Below are positions 22,952 to 35,894 of a stretch of 64,000 nt of DNA, in pieces. The DNA comes from Perognathus longimembris pacificus (taxonomy: Eukaryota; Chordata; Mammalia; Rodentia; Heteromyidae): contig NC_063171.1 in NCBI RefSeq assembly GCF_023159225.1, forward strand, positions 36,177,378 through 36,241,377. The letters run 5' to 3'. Position numbers and translations under genes: made by a program. Numbering within the stretch: the first letter of the stretch is position 1; every line of letters starts with the position of its first letter. The notes beneath the pieces are model-generated. The model did not search any database, was not told the DNA's origin, and worked only from the letters and a program-made list of their open reading frames with translations.

Positions 22952-23099
22952 AAACTGAAACTGTGAGTTTCAGGAGCCAACATGCTGCTCACATAACTCA
23001 GAAAGTGAAATATGACTATGTACTTTGTGCATGTATGACAGAGAGAGGCTTTGAGTTCAAGTTCTTTATTAATTTACTTATTTTTAATTCAGGTTATTT

Positions 23100-23325
23100 A
23101 ATTTTATTTTTGTGCCGATGCTGGGTGCAAAACTTAGGATCTGGGAAATGTGTCTGCCATTTGAGCCACAACTCCACTTCTTGTTCTTTTGGTGATTGGT
23201 TGGAGACAAGAGTCTCACAGATTTTCCTGCCTAGGCTGTCTTTGAACCATAATCCTCAGATATCAGTCTCCTGAATAGCTAGGATTACAGGTGTGAGTCA
23301 GTCAGTGGTGCCCAGCTAGATTATT
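23100..23325 (-). repeat. B1-Geo SINE
   Basis: Reverse copy with CATTTGAGCCAC and CCTGAATAGCTAGGATTACAGG. Confidence 0.8.
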
Positions 23326-23632
23326 TGAAATGTCATCTTCATCTGATGCTGAAATCCAGCTTTTCAACCCCAGGCCCACATAAAGAGTGAAGGACAGAGA
23401 AAGTACTGTACATGGAAGCCATAGGGAGATAGCACTCCAGTACATTTTCAACTATCTTCCAGGATATAGACATTGGCCTTAGGTTAAACAGGGAGTATTG
23501 GGAGCAGGGAATGAGAGTTATGTGTTCCTAAAATCATAGGTGTGTTGTGGCAGATACACATGACAGGTCACAGGTGATCTGTCTCAAGGTTCATCAGGTA
23601 AGTTTTAGTTACATAAGAATCATTATTTCCAG

Positions 23633-23842
23633 GGGCTGGGAATGTGGCTTACTGGCAGAGTGCTTGCCTAGCATGTATGAAACCCTGGGTTTGATTCCTC
23701 AGCACCACATAAACAGAAAAAGCTGGAAGTAGCACTGTGGCTCAAGTGGTAGAGCACTAGCCTTGAGCAAAAGAAGCTCAGGGACAGTGCCTAGGCCCTG
23801 AGTTCAAGACCCAGGACAGGCAAAAAAACAAAAACAAAAAAA
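23633..23842 (+). repeat. IDL-Geo SINE
   Basis: GGGGCTGGGAATGTGGC start, Geo half, tail of CAAAAA units. Confidence 0.9.
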
Positions 23843-24299
23843 TCATTATTTTTAGACAGTGTTACTGGTAACTGGTGAGTGGTGGTGGATATGAAGATCC
23901 CAAACTCTGGGTGTCTCCAACAAAGAATTGAATCATGACCCACACAGGGAAGTGGCAAAGCAAGGAGTTCAATAGAGAAGAGAAAGTACATCTTTATGGA
24001 CATTCTTAAAGAGGAGCTAGATGGCTCAAGAGCAAATGTGGTTAAGAAAATTGCAGTTTTCTACAGTTTAGATGTGTGGGAGGTGTTCACGGTAATGATA
24101 GTAGCTGAACTTAGGGAAATGAGAGATTCTGTCTTGGCAGGTTTTTGGAAGGGATCCTAGCATGTACAAGGTTGCCATCCTGTGGTTTTAATTATAAGTA
24201 TGAGATGTGATAGTATGCATGAACCCTTAAGAAGAAGTTTCTTGCACAAAAGTCAGCTAAGTAGACATGGCTGAGGTGTCTCAGTTTGATTAGAACTGG

Positions 24300-24600
24300 C
24301 CTGGACTTTTTCTTTTTAAATTTTATTTTATTTATTATTTTTTAACTTAGGTTTTATTGTAAAGGCAATGTACAGAGCAGTTACAGTTACATAAGTCAGG
24401 TAATGAGTACATTTCTTTTTGAACAGTGTCACCCCTTCCTTCATTTTTTCCCACTTTTTCCCCTCCCAACCTCTCTTCTCACAAAGTTGTAAAGTTCATT
24501 TCCAACACAGTGTCTAGTGAGTATCACTGCTGAGTTGGTTCACCTTTTGTCCCACTATTTCTATGATTCCCCTTCCCCTCCCCATATCAGATAAACTTAT
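24300..24600 (-). repeat. L1-type 3' end, longest copy
   Basis: About 300 bases, including TTCATTTCCAACACAGTGTC and TAGTGAGTATCACTGC. Confidence 0.65.
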
Positions 24601-26654
24601 ATTCAAGACAAAGGGTAGAGAAATAAAAACAATGACAAAAGGGAATAAACCGAAGGGAGACAAGGGAAAAAGGAATAACTGCAAATAGTACACTAAGAAA
24701 ACCTCTTGTTTCCATTTCTTGGAGTTCATTTCCATACACATCATTTTATATGGTCATGTGCATGTAGTTATTGAGCTATTGTGATCCTCTCCTAAAGAAT
24801 ACCTTCCTTTGTTCTCACTGTGAGAATGCTTAGAGTACTGTTTAATTAATCATGGGCTTGGACTTTATCTACCCTTAGAGAGAAGTCCTAACTGGGAAGT
24901 GACCATTAATTACCTCCCAGGAGAAGTAGCTGTGGAAGGTTGGAACTAAGAAGGAAATAGGAATCAAGGAAGGGTATCATCTACAGTGTATCTGGGAGAG
25001 AGGCTCTTTTTACTGTTCTTTCCCTGTAGGAGGCAGCTTTGTTTCTGGTAAATCCCTCAGTCTGGTCCTTCTTGGATCCCCAAATGACTGCAACAAAGAC
25101 ATAAACAGAAGACAGAATGGCTAACAGAGCAAAGGAGACAGATACAAAATGGAGGCTGCATGCCTAGTGTTTATCCTGCTTTCCTTTAATTCAGAGGCCC
25201 AAGGAAGGAGTCAGTGTTTTTCAGCAAAAGCAGCTTGTAAGTACCTGTTTCACTGAATCGAAGAAAGGACCTTGTGGGGAGGCTAAGGATGGTGCTAAAA
25301 CCACGAAAGGCAGGTGAACAAGAGTGAGGGTTTCAGTACAGATTAAGTCAGAATGTCTCAGTTGATAAGAGTCTAGAGATTTGGTTATCTTTCTCTCTCT
25401 GTTGCCCAGTGCAAGAGCTTTCCACAGATGGAGATTTCCTTCTGGGGAATGTGAATTTCCCTTTCAGAAGAGTAACTCAAACTCTATTTACAGGGCAGTC
25501 TCTCCTAATGATCTGGTTAAAACATCCTAAGGAAAAGAACAAGTCCCCACAGGCTAGCTCAGTGATACAATTCTTCCTTACCATAGTTGAGGCCTTGTGT
25601 TCCTCTCAGGGCCAATGGGACCTATAACTAATTTTGTTTTAATTCTTCATCTTTTCCCATTCTCTGGATTGAGAAATTTCTTGGCTTCTGTTTGCCAGTC
25701 ATGACCTGTGGCAGTTTCTACTCTACAGAATGAGAGCTACAGCTGGCAGTGGGCAGAACAGTGGGCTCTGCAGGAGGTAACAAGGAAACAGTAACATGGG
25801 GAAGAAACTTGACTGGTAACCTGAGCTACTTCTGGTTACTTTGTTGTAAGGATTAGTGCACAGGGTACTTCCTTATTTTGCTGACTCAGGCTGTTGGAAT
25901 CTCTTATTGTCAGGAAAAACTGGTCTGTTTTGAGGTCTATCAGCTTCCTTAAAGTTTCGGTTTGATGTGGCATTTATTGGGGTTGATCTGGTCTCTTGGC
26001 AGCCTAGCAAAGGAGTTCAGTCCAAAGCAATGGGCTCCCATAATTTTTAATACATCTTTAAGTCTAAGAGGCATATTTGGGGTGGCAAATTCTAATACCT
26101 AGGTTTTTTTGGCAGGGGTGGGGTGGGTGGGTGAGGGTTAGGGTTGTGTGAGCTAGGGATCAAATCTAGGAATCACACCTGCAAGGCAAATGCTGTCTCA
26201 ACAAGGCATGTGAAGGCTCCACAGTTTCCCAGTTTTAATGCAAAATCACAGGAATTTGAGATCCATGCACAAAAAGAATTTCAAGGTGCCTCACAACAAG
26301 GAGAGCCTCATAATGTAGAAGTTTGAGCCATGATTTGTGTATAACAGAATAAAAGTAGAGGGAAACGTATCCTGTCAGTGACCCAGGGAGTGGTGGCAAG
26401 AGGCAGGGTGAATGTGTTCAAGCACATATGTGGTCATGTCATGTCATGTCATTTCGCAACACTTAATCATTATTAAACCATGGTTCTGATTGGCCAAGAT
26501 GAGTGCTCTTTATTATTCTAAAACATAGAGATGTGACCTAATACAGGGACCATAGATGACTTTTGAGATTCTCTTTTGCTACACATTCCCTTCACTTTTC
26601 TGTCTCTACAGCTTCTTACCATCTCAAAGGAAAAGGCCAATGCAGAGACCCTTT
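24601..26654. other. Intergenic, repeat-poor, nothing assigned
   Basis: About 2 kb with few SINEs; small open frames (for example 25409-25627, 26144-26326) show no family I know. A short ATGTC pentamer repeat lies at about 26435-26455. Confidence 0.5.
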
Positions 26655-27440
26655 ATTTATCTTTTTGTCAGTTGTGGGGCTTGAACTCAGGGCCTGGGTG
26701 CTCTGCTGTCTCTGAGCCTCTCTGTGTTCAAGGCTAGCTCTCTACCATGTGAGCCACAGTGCCACTTCCCAGTTTTTGAGTGGTTAATTGGAGGTAAGAG
26801 TTTCAGGAGGACTTTTCTGTCTAGGCTGGCTCTGAACCATAATCCTCAGATCTCAGCCTCCTGAATAGGTAAGATTACAGGCATGAGACACCAGTGCCCA
26901 AGTTTTCTCTATTTTTGTAATTAACAGGAGCTTATGACTGCATTCCTAGCTATTCAGGGGGCTGAGATCTGAGGATTTCAGTCTGAAGCCAGCATGGTAA
27001 GACTCTCAATCCATGAGACTCTTAACTCCAGTTAATAAAAAAAATAAAAGTCAGAAGTGGAGGTGTGGCTTAAGTGGTAGAGTACCAGCATAGAAGTGAA
27101 AAAGCCAACTAAGAGCAAGAGGCCCTGAATTCAAGTCCTAATACTGGCACAGAAAAAGAAAAAGAGGTATCTTTCAGCTCTGGTTTTTCAGCTTGCTTTG
27201 TGATCCTAATTTTTTGTTGTTGTGGAGCTTGACTCAAGGTCTGGGCACTGTCCTTGAGCTCTTTTGTTCAAAGCTAGTGTCCTACCACTTTGAGCCACTT
27301 CCAGGTTTTGAGTGGTTAATTGGAGGTAAGAGTCTTATGGGGTCTTTTCTGCCCAGGCTGGCTTTGAACCACAGTCCTCAAACCTCAGCCTTCTGAGTAG
27401 CTAGGATTACAGGTGTGAGCCACTAGTGCCCAACTTGGTT
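26655..27440. repeat. Cluster of three B1-Geo SINEs
   Basis: Reverse (26655-26905), forward (26925-27150) and reverse (27215-27440) copies. Confidence 0.82.
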
Positions 27441-27477
27441 CTAATTTTTGAGTCTGGTCCTTTTAATATTTTTTAAT

Positions 27478-27895
27478 ATTTTTTTTTTTTGCCAGTCCTG
27501 GGCCTTGGACTCAGGGCCTGAGCACTGTCCCTGGCTTCTTTTTGCTCAAGGCTAGCACTCTGCCACTTTGAGTCACAGCACCACTTCTGGCCATTTTCTG
27601 TATATGTGGTGCTGGGGAATTGAACCCAGGGCTTCAAGTATACGAGACAAGCACTCTTGCCACTAGGCCATATCCCCAGCCCTGAATTTTTTTTTTTTTT
27701 TTGCCAGTCTTGGGCCTTGGACTCAGGGCCTGAGCACTGTCCCTGGCTTCTTTTTGCTCAAGGCTAGCACTCTGCCACTTGAGCCATAGCACCACTTCTG
27801 GCCATTTTCTATATATGTGGTGCTGGGGAATTGAACCCAGGGCTTCATGTATAGGAGGCAAACACTCTTGCCACTAGGCCATATTCCCAGCCCTA
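27478..27895 (-). repeat. Two tandem IDL-Geo SINEs
   Basis: Reverse copies at 27478-27683 and 27688-27895, each with its own T tail and CCATATCCCCAGCCC-type end. Confidence 0.9.
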
Positions 27896-27989
27896 TTTTT
27901 TGAATTATTATTTTTCTATTGCCTCCTCTATCTATCTTGCTTTAACCTGGCATGAACTTGCCTTTTCTGTTTTCTTACATTCTCTTTTC

Positions 27990-28065
27990 TTAGTGCTGGG
28001 CATCAAATTCAGGGCCTCATAGATACAAAGCATGGGCCCTACCACTGAGCTACAGTCCCAGTCCT
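27990..28065 (-). repeat. ID-type monomer
   Basis: GTGCTGGGCATCAAATTCAGG and CACTGAGCTACAGTCCC. Confidence 0.6.
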
Positions 28066-28387
28066 GCCATATATATACATTTTTTCCATTTTCTCGAATT
28101 GGTGGACAAGTGGATTATTTCTCTGCATTGTCTTTATTGACTGAGCAACACATTGTCAGCTGGGTCGCTCATGTGACTGCATTAGGCTGGGAACTGGGCA
28201 AGGTCTTTGCAGCTCTCCTCCATCTGCCTTCTTCTTCATGGTTATCCTCCACCTGCAGGGTCTCATCACACAACACCCCTTTCCCCAGCCTGACAGTGAG
28301 AGTTTGGATTTCCTTATGCCTTGGAGGTTGAGTTCTAAGAAGCTAAACAGAAAATATAATTTTATTTTCTTTAAAACATATTTATTG

Positions 28388-28595
28388 GGGCTGGGAATAT
28401 GGCCTAGTGGTAAAGTGCTCACCTCGTATACATGAAGCCCTGGGTTCAATTCCCCAGCACCACATATATAGAAAAAGCCAGAAGTGGCGCTGTGGCTCAA
28501 GTGGTAGAGTGCTAGCCTTGAGCAAAAAGAAGAAGCCAGGGACAGTGCTCAGGTCCTGAGTCCACACCCCAAGACTGGCAAAAAAAACAAAACAA
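28388..28595 (+). repeat. IDL-Geo SINE
   Basis: GGGGCTGGGAATATGGCC to GACTGGC with CAAAA tail. AAAACATATTTATT on both sides (28374-28387 and after the tail) looks like its TSD. Confidence 0.92.
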
Positions 28596-28611
28596 AACAT
28601 ATTTATTTACT

Positions 28612-29165
28612 GATTTATGGTGCTGGGGATTGAAGCCAGAACCTTATACACGCTTAGTAGAGAAGTGTTCTACCACAAAGCTACTTCTGTGCTCCAAAGC
28701 TCTACATCCCCAGCATGCTTGGTACCATACTTTTAATTTTTTTTTTTTTGTGCTGGTATTGGGGTTTGAACTCAGGTCCTTCTTTAGGGGTATGTGTGCG
28801 TGTGCATGTGTGTGTGCATGTATGCACATGCATGTGTGCCCGCACATGCGCCTGGTCCCAGAGCATGAACTCAGGATCTGGGCACTGCCCCTGAGCTTTT
28901 TTGCTCAAGGCTAGTGTTCTACCACTTAAGTAACAGCCCCACTTATGTTTTTTTGGGGGGTGGTTATTTGGAGATGAGTCTCATGGACTTTCCTGCCCAG
29001 GGTAGCTTCAGATTGAGATCCTTAGCTCTCAGCTCCCTGAGTAGGTAGGATTTACAGGCATGAGCCACCAGCATGGTCTTTTGTTTTCTTAATAGGGTCT
29101 CACTATGTAACTCATGCTACCCTCTAAATCATGATCTTCCAGCCTCACCTTATTGTACCATTTCC
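28612..29165 (-). repeat. ID monomer, GT/GCAT tract, B1-Geo and B1 fragments
   Basis: ID at 28612-28690, alternating purine-pyrimidine tract at 28790-28850, B1-Geo at 28855-29070, B1 end at 29085-29165. Confidence 0.7.
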
Positions 29166-30529
29166 TAAGCGCTAAGCTAGGCCTGAGTCTTTTCCAATGT
29201 ATTCTATTGGTCAAAGGTGGTCAAATCCCAGCCAGCCTAGCTTTAGGGAGAAAGAAATAGACTCCACTCCTTGATGGGAAGTGTGTATGTGTCCATAGGG
29301 GAGAGGCAGATCATGGGTAACATCTTTAGAATATGTCCACCACATCTATGTTTGGTAGCACCTAATTACAAGAGCACTAGGGTGAGGGACTTTGTCTAGT
29401 TTTGGACAACAGGGACTGTGAGTAAGATGGATTTATTCCACTGAAATGTCCAACTAAAGCAAAGAAAAGCCGGTGTGATCCTTCAGATGTGGCATTCAAG
29501 TCCTTTCTGCAACCAAACAGATTTGTGGAGCAATCACTGTACTCCATGGAACACAACTGCTGTAGAAAGTCACACAGACCTGCAGTGGCAGATTTTGCAT
29601 AACCTGTTTGCTAATTGGACTTTTGAAGTTTGTTAAGGCAGCATAATTTAATCAGTCCAATCTCCTAAAATCATGTGGCTTATGTCCTTATTTTACCCCA
29701 TGCCTCAATTTCGCCTCCCTGATTCATTTCAACGCACCCCTTTATGCTGTTACTCCTGACATCTCTGGGTAAATTTTTGCCTGGGACCTCACAGCCCTGA
29801 TGGCGGGTGTACTCGCCAGGTTGGTGTGTGATTGGCCCTAGGAACTGTCATAGAGATCAGAGGGAAGTTACAAGCAGATAATTAAAGGTTCTCTGGCCGA
29901 GTAGGCACAAGGGAGCTGCCCAAGGTTTTTCATCTGAAGAGTGATTTTAATCTGGAGGCGTTTGAAAAGTAATTTGCTGATGAGAACAGGATATGTGGCA
30001 GAGAGTGAGGATGAAGCAAGCGTGATCAGTTAGGGAAATGGCAGTGTGGCTGTCCATGCCAAAGGTGGCAGTAATTAGATTTGTGTAAAGCATTATAGCT
30101 GAACTTTCACTTACACCCTCGCTTATTCATCTTCATAATCCTGTAAGATAAGCATTGTTCTCTCCTTGCAGCTGGAAAATCAAGTCTGAGGGAGGCAGAG
30201 GAGTTGCAATTACTAAGAGGCAAAGCAAGTACTGTGGTTTCATTCATCAGTTCATTCATGCAATCTTACTTGATTTTATTCATATTCCCTTTTCAAATCC
30301 TGCTAGACTAGTGTTACACACTTTACCACATGTGCTGCACATAGAAGGAAAATCTTGGCCTTGTGTTTTTGGGATGGTACACCTTGGCATAGGCAATAAA
30401 AACATTCTCAGGTGGTATGTTTTATGCCTAAAGTTTTTTGCCAAGATAATGAGAATTGAATTTAGAAAGCATGACTGAATTTAGAAGGTATACAGAAGGA
30501 TCTGTATAAGTAATGTTCAAATATAGTCT
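29166..30529. other. Repeat-poor intergenic island
   Basis: About 1.35 kb without any recognisable SINE, L1 or LTR, unlike its surroundings. It has only short open frames, including 30155-30478 with no resemblance I know. A regulatory or conserved non-coding role is possible but not shown. Confidence 0.4.
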
Positions 30530-30890
30530 ACCTACTTCTGGTGCTAAGGATTGAACCAAGGGTTGTGTACATTTTAAGCAGGTGCTATATCCTGAAACTC
30601 TCAAATACAATGTGTGTGGGTGCGTGCGCACGCGTGTGTGCATGCATGCACTTGTTCGTGCTAGTCCTGGGGCTTGAACTCAGGGCCCGGGCATTATCCC
30701 TAAGGTTTTTTGCTCAAGGCAAGTGCTCTACCATGTTAGACACAGCTCCACTCACAGCTTTTTGGTAGTTAATTGGAGGTAAGAGTCTCATGGAATTTCC
30801 TGTCTATGTTGGCTTTTTAACTGTGATCCTCTGATTTCAACCCCCTCTCTGTAGCTCCTATTACAGGTGCGAGCCACTGGTGCCAGACTT
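30530..30890 (-). repeat. ID fragment, GT/GC tract and B1-Geo SINE
   Basis: ID-like at 30535-30600, alternating tract at 30609-30650, B1-Geo to 30890. Confidence 0.7.
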
Positions 30891-31136
30891 CAAGTACAAT
30901 TTTAACTGATATAACAACTTAAATGGTTGTAAAGATACAGTTTGGGTTTATATATCACTATTAAAATTTACGATTGTCAGCATTTCCTGGAGTGCCTGTA
31001 TCCTGTTTACGCCACACCAGGTCTTACAGGTAAAAGATTAGCACACAGTGATTACAATGGAGTTCAACAGGTCTGGAGATATATGTTTATTTAGGTCAGT
31101 ATATGGGGATGGAGGCCATTAATCTTTTTTCTCTCT

Positions 31137-31201
31137 TCCTCCCTCCCTCCCTCCCTCCCTCCCTCCCTCCCTCCCTCCCTCCCTCCCTCCCTCCCTCCCT
31201 T
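31137..31201. repeat. (CCCT)n microsatellite
   Basis: About 16 CCCT units. Confidence 0.95.
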
Positions 31202-31551
31202 TCTTTCTTTTTTCTTCCCTCCTTTCCTCCCTCTCCCTCTCTCTCCCACTCTAGTGGTGATGTTCTGTTAGGAAAATGTGGGAGCCAAGAGGTCAGCTTG
31301 ATCAGAGGCTCTGATCTGTGCAGTACTGTGTGGTCACTGTGGCATCCTTCTGGCACCAGGGTTGAGTGAAGAGTTTCAGTTAAGAGCTTGTCATATTTGC
31401 CTGCAGGAAGATGGTAGAATCTTGCTATCATTACAGCGTTGCATTATGACATTGCTGTAGATTCCCCAGGGAAGCCCAGCCAGGGAAACACAGGCTCATC
31501 TCCCCACCATATGGAGAGATAGCCTGTGTACACAAATAAAGAATGGATAAA

Positions 31552-31629
31552 AGAAGAAGAAGAAGAAGAAGAAGAAGAAGAAGAAGAAGAAGAAGAAGAA
31601 GAAGAAGAAGAAGAAGAAGAAGAAGAAGA
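31552..31629. repeat. (GAA)n microsatellite
   Basis: About 26 perfect GAA units, a purine-only triplet tract. Confidence 0.95.
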
Positions 31630-33249
31630 GAGAAGAGCTGGAGATAAAGTTCACCTGAACTTTGTACTTACTTCATCCTACCCTGTCTCTATTGCCAGAC
31701 CACTCAGTTAAATGGTTAATAAATTCCACCATTTTTGTTTCAGGTGGTGTGAGATAGATTTATATAACATGTAGCTACTACAAGGTGTTGGAAGCAGAGC
31801 GTGGAGATTTATTTCAATTCAATTTAGGGAGACAGCTGGGTTGTGGGAACTAGATGATGTGATTAAGAAGAGAAATCTCAGCTCCTTCAATGTAGGAATT
31901 ATATTTTATTACTCTTCATGCCCTGGCACTTATTATGGTATCTGACTCATAGAAAATAGTCAGTAAACACTTGTGTACAGAACATGTTGTAGGAGAAGTG
32001 CAAGCTCTTAGGTTAGGAGAGATTAGCATTGGTGATAAAATGCTTAAATGATCTTCCAGTGAACTTTAATAGGATTGAAGGTTGAGAAAATATTTCTCAC
32101 TTCTTTACATGACTGTTGCTGTCAGTTAAGAATCTAGTGATTTTTTTTGGGGGGGGGTAATACTGAGGTTTGAAATTAGTAGAGTCTCTATAGCTCTACT
32201 GCATAGACATGTCTCCAGCTCTTTTTTGCACTGGATATTTTTGAGATAGGGTCTTGCTTCCTGCTCAGGGGCATGCCTGGACCAATCTGCCTATTTTAGC
32301 CTTTTTCTGAAAGCTGGGATGACAGGTGTGAGCCACCCCACCCAACTTCTATTATGATGAAGTCTTTTGAAGTTTTCTGTCCAGGCTAGCCTGAAATCAT
32401 GATTGTACTGATCTCCTCTATAGCTAGAGTGATAGGCATATGGCATTGTGCTAGCTATGAGTTGAGAGAGGTCTTAAGACCTTTTTTGCTCATGCTGGCC
32501 TTGAACCAGCCTTTCTCAGCTTCCCGAGTAGCCAGGATTACAGGCACGAACCACTGGCATCTGGCTAGGAATCTCGTGATTTTTAAAGTTTTTTTTTTAA
32601 ACTACCTTTTGTTTAAATGTCATTTTTATTTAGCTAGTTTTTGTGGTTATGGTAATGAAATTTAGGGCCTCAAGCATGTTAGGAAAGAGTCCTACCACTG
32701 AGTTGCGCCCCTACCCCTGCTTGGCTTTTTAAAAGCAATACTCTCTTTTCCTATAATGTATTTCTACAGGAAAGGAGTTGAAATGACTATTTGGAGCCAA
32801 GGTTCTGCTTGCAATTTTTCTTTTTCTTTCTTCCTTTCTTTATTTTTTGTTCTGGCACTGAACCCAGAACAACCACTGAGCCTTCATACCAAATTTTTTT
32901 TCTATCTATCTTCAGTGCTGATCACAGTATCTGACACATAGAAGGTAGCCAACAAAACTTGTTAAAGGAATGTTTTAATGTATAATGTAGCTAAGAGGCA
33001 ATACAATTGCCTAGCATGCTCAAAACCCTGGGTTCAATTCCCCAAAGACTAAGAAATTGAATATTAAAAAAATCCAATATTCTTCCAAAACAACAAATAA
33101 ACAAAAATCCACTGGCTTAAGTCGTTGACCTACATACTCTGAGGAAAACTTAGTCTTCTCTCTGAGATTTCACAGGATTAGCTTGCATCTCAATCAACTA
33201 GGATTACAGACTAGAGCCACTGTGTCTGGCTTTCTTCCTTTTTAAAGTC
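31630..33249. other. Intergenic with scattered old repeats
   Basis: Diverged reverse ID and B1 pieces at 32145-32345, 32340-32570 and 32630-32720, and a forward ID at 32995-33060. No gene recognised. Confidence 0.5.
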
Positions 33250-33560
33250 TAAATAATGTTCAATTGAATGCATATCAAATTTTATTTATTTATTCATTTG
33301 TTGATGAGTGTTTGGCTGGTTTCTGTTTTTTAGCTGTTGTGAAAAATGTTTCTATGAACATGAATATACAGATATCTGTTTGACTTTCTGCTTCCTTTCA
33401 ATACTCACAGTTTCTGGCTGGGAATTCTGTTTAATTTTTTGGAAACTACCATACTATTTTCTGTAGAGTTTGCACACTTTTACATCACTACAGCAATGCA
33501 CAAATGTTCTAGTTTCTCTATATCCACATAGCACACAGCTCTTCTTTTATTTCCCACCCC
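33250..33560 (-). repeat. Old LINE-1 (L1M-type) 3' fragment
   Basis: Reverse motifs CATTTGTTGATGAGTGTTTGG, TAGCTGTTGTGAAAAATG, CTATGAACATGAATATAC and ACTACCATACTATTTTC. Confidence 0.75.
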
Positions 33561-33597
33561 TATTCCCATGCCTCATAATAGACATCAGAGTGTAGGC

Positions 33598-34065
33598 TGT
33601 GTGTGTGTGTGTGCACGCGTGCGCACACGTGCGTGCATGTGTGTGCAGGCATGCGCGTGTGCCGATACTGGGTCTGGACACCCTCCCTTAGATTTTTCAT
33701 TCAGGGCTGGTACTCTATCACTTGAGCCAGATTTCCATTTCTCTGTTTTTGCTAGTTAGTTGGAGATAATAGTCCCATGGATTTGCCTGCCTGGGCTTAA
33801 TGAAGGGTTTATTCATTCATTATTCATTCATTTATTTTGCCAGTTGAACTCAGGGTCTTAGTGCTGTCCCTGACTGAGCTCTTTCGCTCAAAGGCTAGCA
33901 TTCTACTACTTTAGTCATCGATCTACTTCTGGCTTTTTGGTGATTAATTGGTGATAAGAGTCTCACAAACTTTCCTGCCCAGGCTGGCTTTGAACCATGA
34001 TCCTCAGATTTCAGCCTTCTGAGTAGCTATGATAGATGTGTGCCACTAGCATCTGACTTCAGTGT
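33598..34065 (-). repeat. GT/GC tract and two B1-Geo SINEs
   Basis: Alternating tract 33598-33660; reverse B1-Geo pieces at 33660-33800 and 33838-34065. Confidence 0.7.
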
Positions 34066-34718
34066 AATTTGGAAGTGCATTTGCCTAGTTAATAGAGTTT
34101 ATCATCTCCTTGAGTGCCTATTGGCAATTTGTGTATCACTCTTTGGATAGATGTCTGCTTTAGTTTTTGCCTATCACCCCCCACCCCCCACTCCAGTGGC
34201 AGGAATCCAACCCAGAGCCTCATACATGCTACACATGGACTCACTCTGTGCTATATACTCATGGCTTCAAATTGTGATCCTCAGATCTCAGCCTCCTGAG
34301 TATCTAGGATTACAGATGTGAGCCTCATACATCCAGTTTCATCAGTTCTTTTACCTGAAGAAGAGATGGTAAAATCTGGAAACAATGGCTTATCCCTGTA
34401 ATGCCAGCTACTCTGATGGTGGAGACTGGCAGACTCATGGTTAGAGGCCAGCCCAAGAAAAATGTTAGTAAGGTCCTATTTCAACCAATGAGCTAGGTAT
34501 GGTAGTATAAGCTTGTGTGGGATCCCAGTTTTATGAGAGACTATAGGTAGGATCTTGGCCTGAGGTTGGCCACAACAAAGACCAAGACCCCACTTGAAAA
34601 CACAGCATCCTACCTGAAAAATAACTAAAGCAAAAAAACAGTGATTTAAGTGGTAGAATGTCTGTCTAGCAAGTTGTGGGTTCTGAGTTCAAACTGAGTG
34701 AGTTTGCCAAAAGAGAGG

Positions 34719-34808
34719 CAGACAGAGAGATAATAATAATATCTAATGTATATAGCTGTGTGTGTGTGGGGCAGACAGAGAGATAATAATAATATCTTCT
34801 GTATATGG

Positions 34809-34849
<41 letters not shown>

Positions 34850-34902
34850 AGACAGAGAGATAATGATGATATCTTCTGTATATGGCTGTGTGTGTCTGTG
34901 TC
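34719..34902. repeat. Three-copy minisatellite with a GT core
   Basis: CAGACAGAGAGATAAT starts copies at 34719, 34772 and 34849. Each continues to a TGTATAT-GCTGTGTG end, and the middle copy holds an expanded (GT)n (34810-34848). Confidence 0.88.
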
Positions 34903-35047
34903 CACAGAACTAGGGATGGAATCCCAAGGCCTCACACAATGCAGAGCTCTGATACTAGTTATACCCTAGCCCATATGGTTGGTTTTTTGAGTTAATTTAC
35001 AATTTCTTAGTAAAGATCAAACATTGTACATGGAACAATGAATAGCA

Positions 35048-35285
35048 GCTTTTTTTTTTTTATCAGTTGTGGGTTTTGAACTTGGGGCCTAGGTGCTGTT
35101 CTTGAGCCCTTTGGCTCAAGGCTAATGTTCTACCACTTTGAGCCACTTCTGGTTTTCTGGTAGTTAATTGGAGAAAAGAGTCTCATGGACTTCCCTGCCT
35201 GGGCTGGCTTTGAACCCCAGCCTTCAGATCTTAGTCTCCTGGGGTAGGTAGGATTACAGGCATGAACCACCACTGCCAGGCTTTA
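35048..35285 (-). repeat. B1-Geo SINE
   Basis: T run, TATCAGTTGTGGG, then the complete reverse dimer. Confidence 0.82.
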
Positions 35286-35894
35286 ACATTTTATTACCAG
35301 CAATGTATGACATTTAAAAAATTCCAATCTCAAACTCAATCTTGGTGAAAGTCTGGCACTAATCAGGAAATGTAAAGATCAATAAGCAGTTCCTGGAAAC
35401 AGACACTTTTTTGAACTTCAGAGGATAGTCTAGGGCCTTGGGAGGACTTCTCCAGGTTCCTCTCCCTCCCCATCCCTCTTCATCCTCCTACAGCAAGGAA
35501 CCATTGGATAAAGAAGGTAATTGAGGTTTTCTTCATTTAGTATGTGTAGGCTGAGTGTCCTATTTGATGCCTGAGAGGAGGCACTAGGGAGCAGATGGTA
35601 TGTTCCACAACTTCACTGAAGTTAATGATAGCACAGCAGTGTTTTAGAGTTTACTGTTATTCATAAGCCATCCCATCTGATCCTCACCATAGCCCCTTGA
35701 GAGGTGTTACTACCTTTACTTAACAATTGAGGAAATGGAACTTCCCCAAGGGGAGGTCAAAGTTTGCTCTCCTAATGGGGCTGCTGTATTGTCTTGCTTC
35801 ATTTCTTGCTTCTGGGCCTTTATTCCTGGGTCCATCTCCTTGTGGTGGTTCTGCTCACAGGCCCTCTTAGATCTGGATTTCCTTTTCTTTAAGG

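Noticed and set aside
31526..31711. Open frame with a poly-glutamate run
   Set aside because: It is the (GAA)n tract read in one frame.
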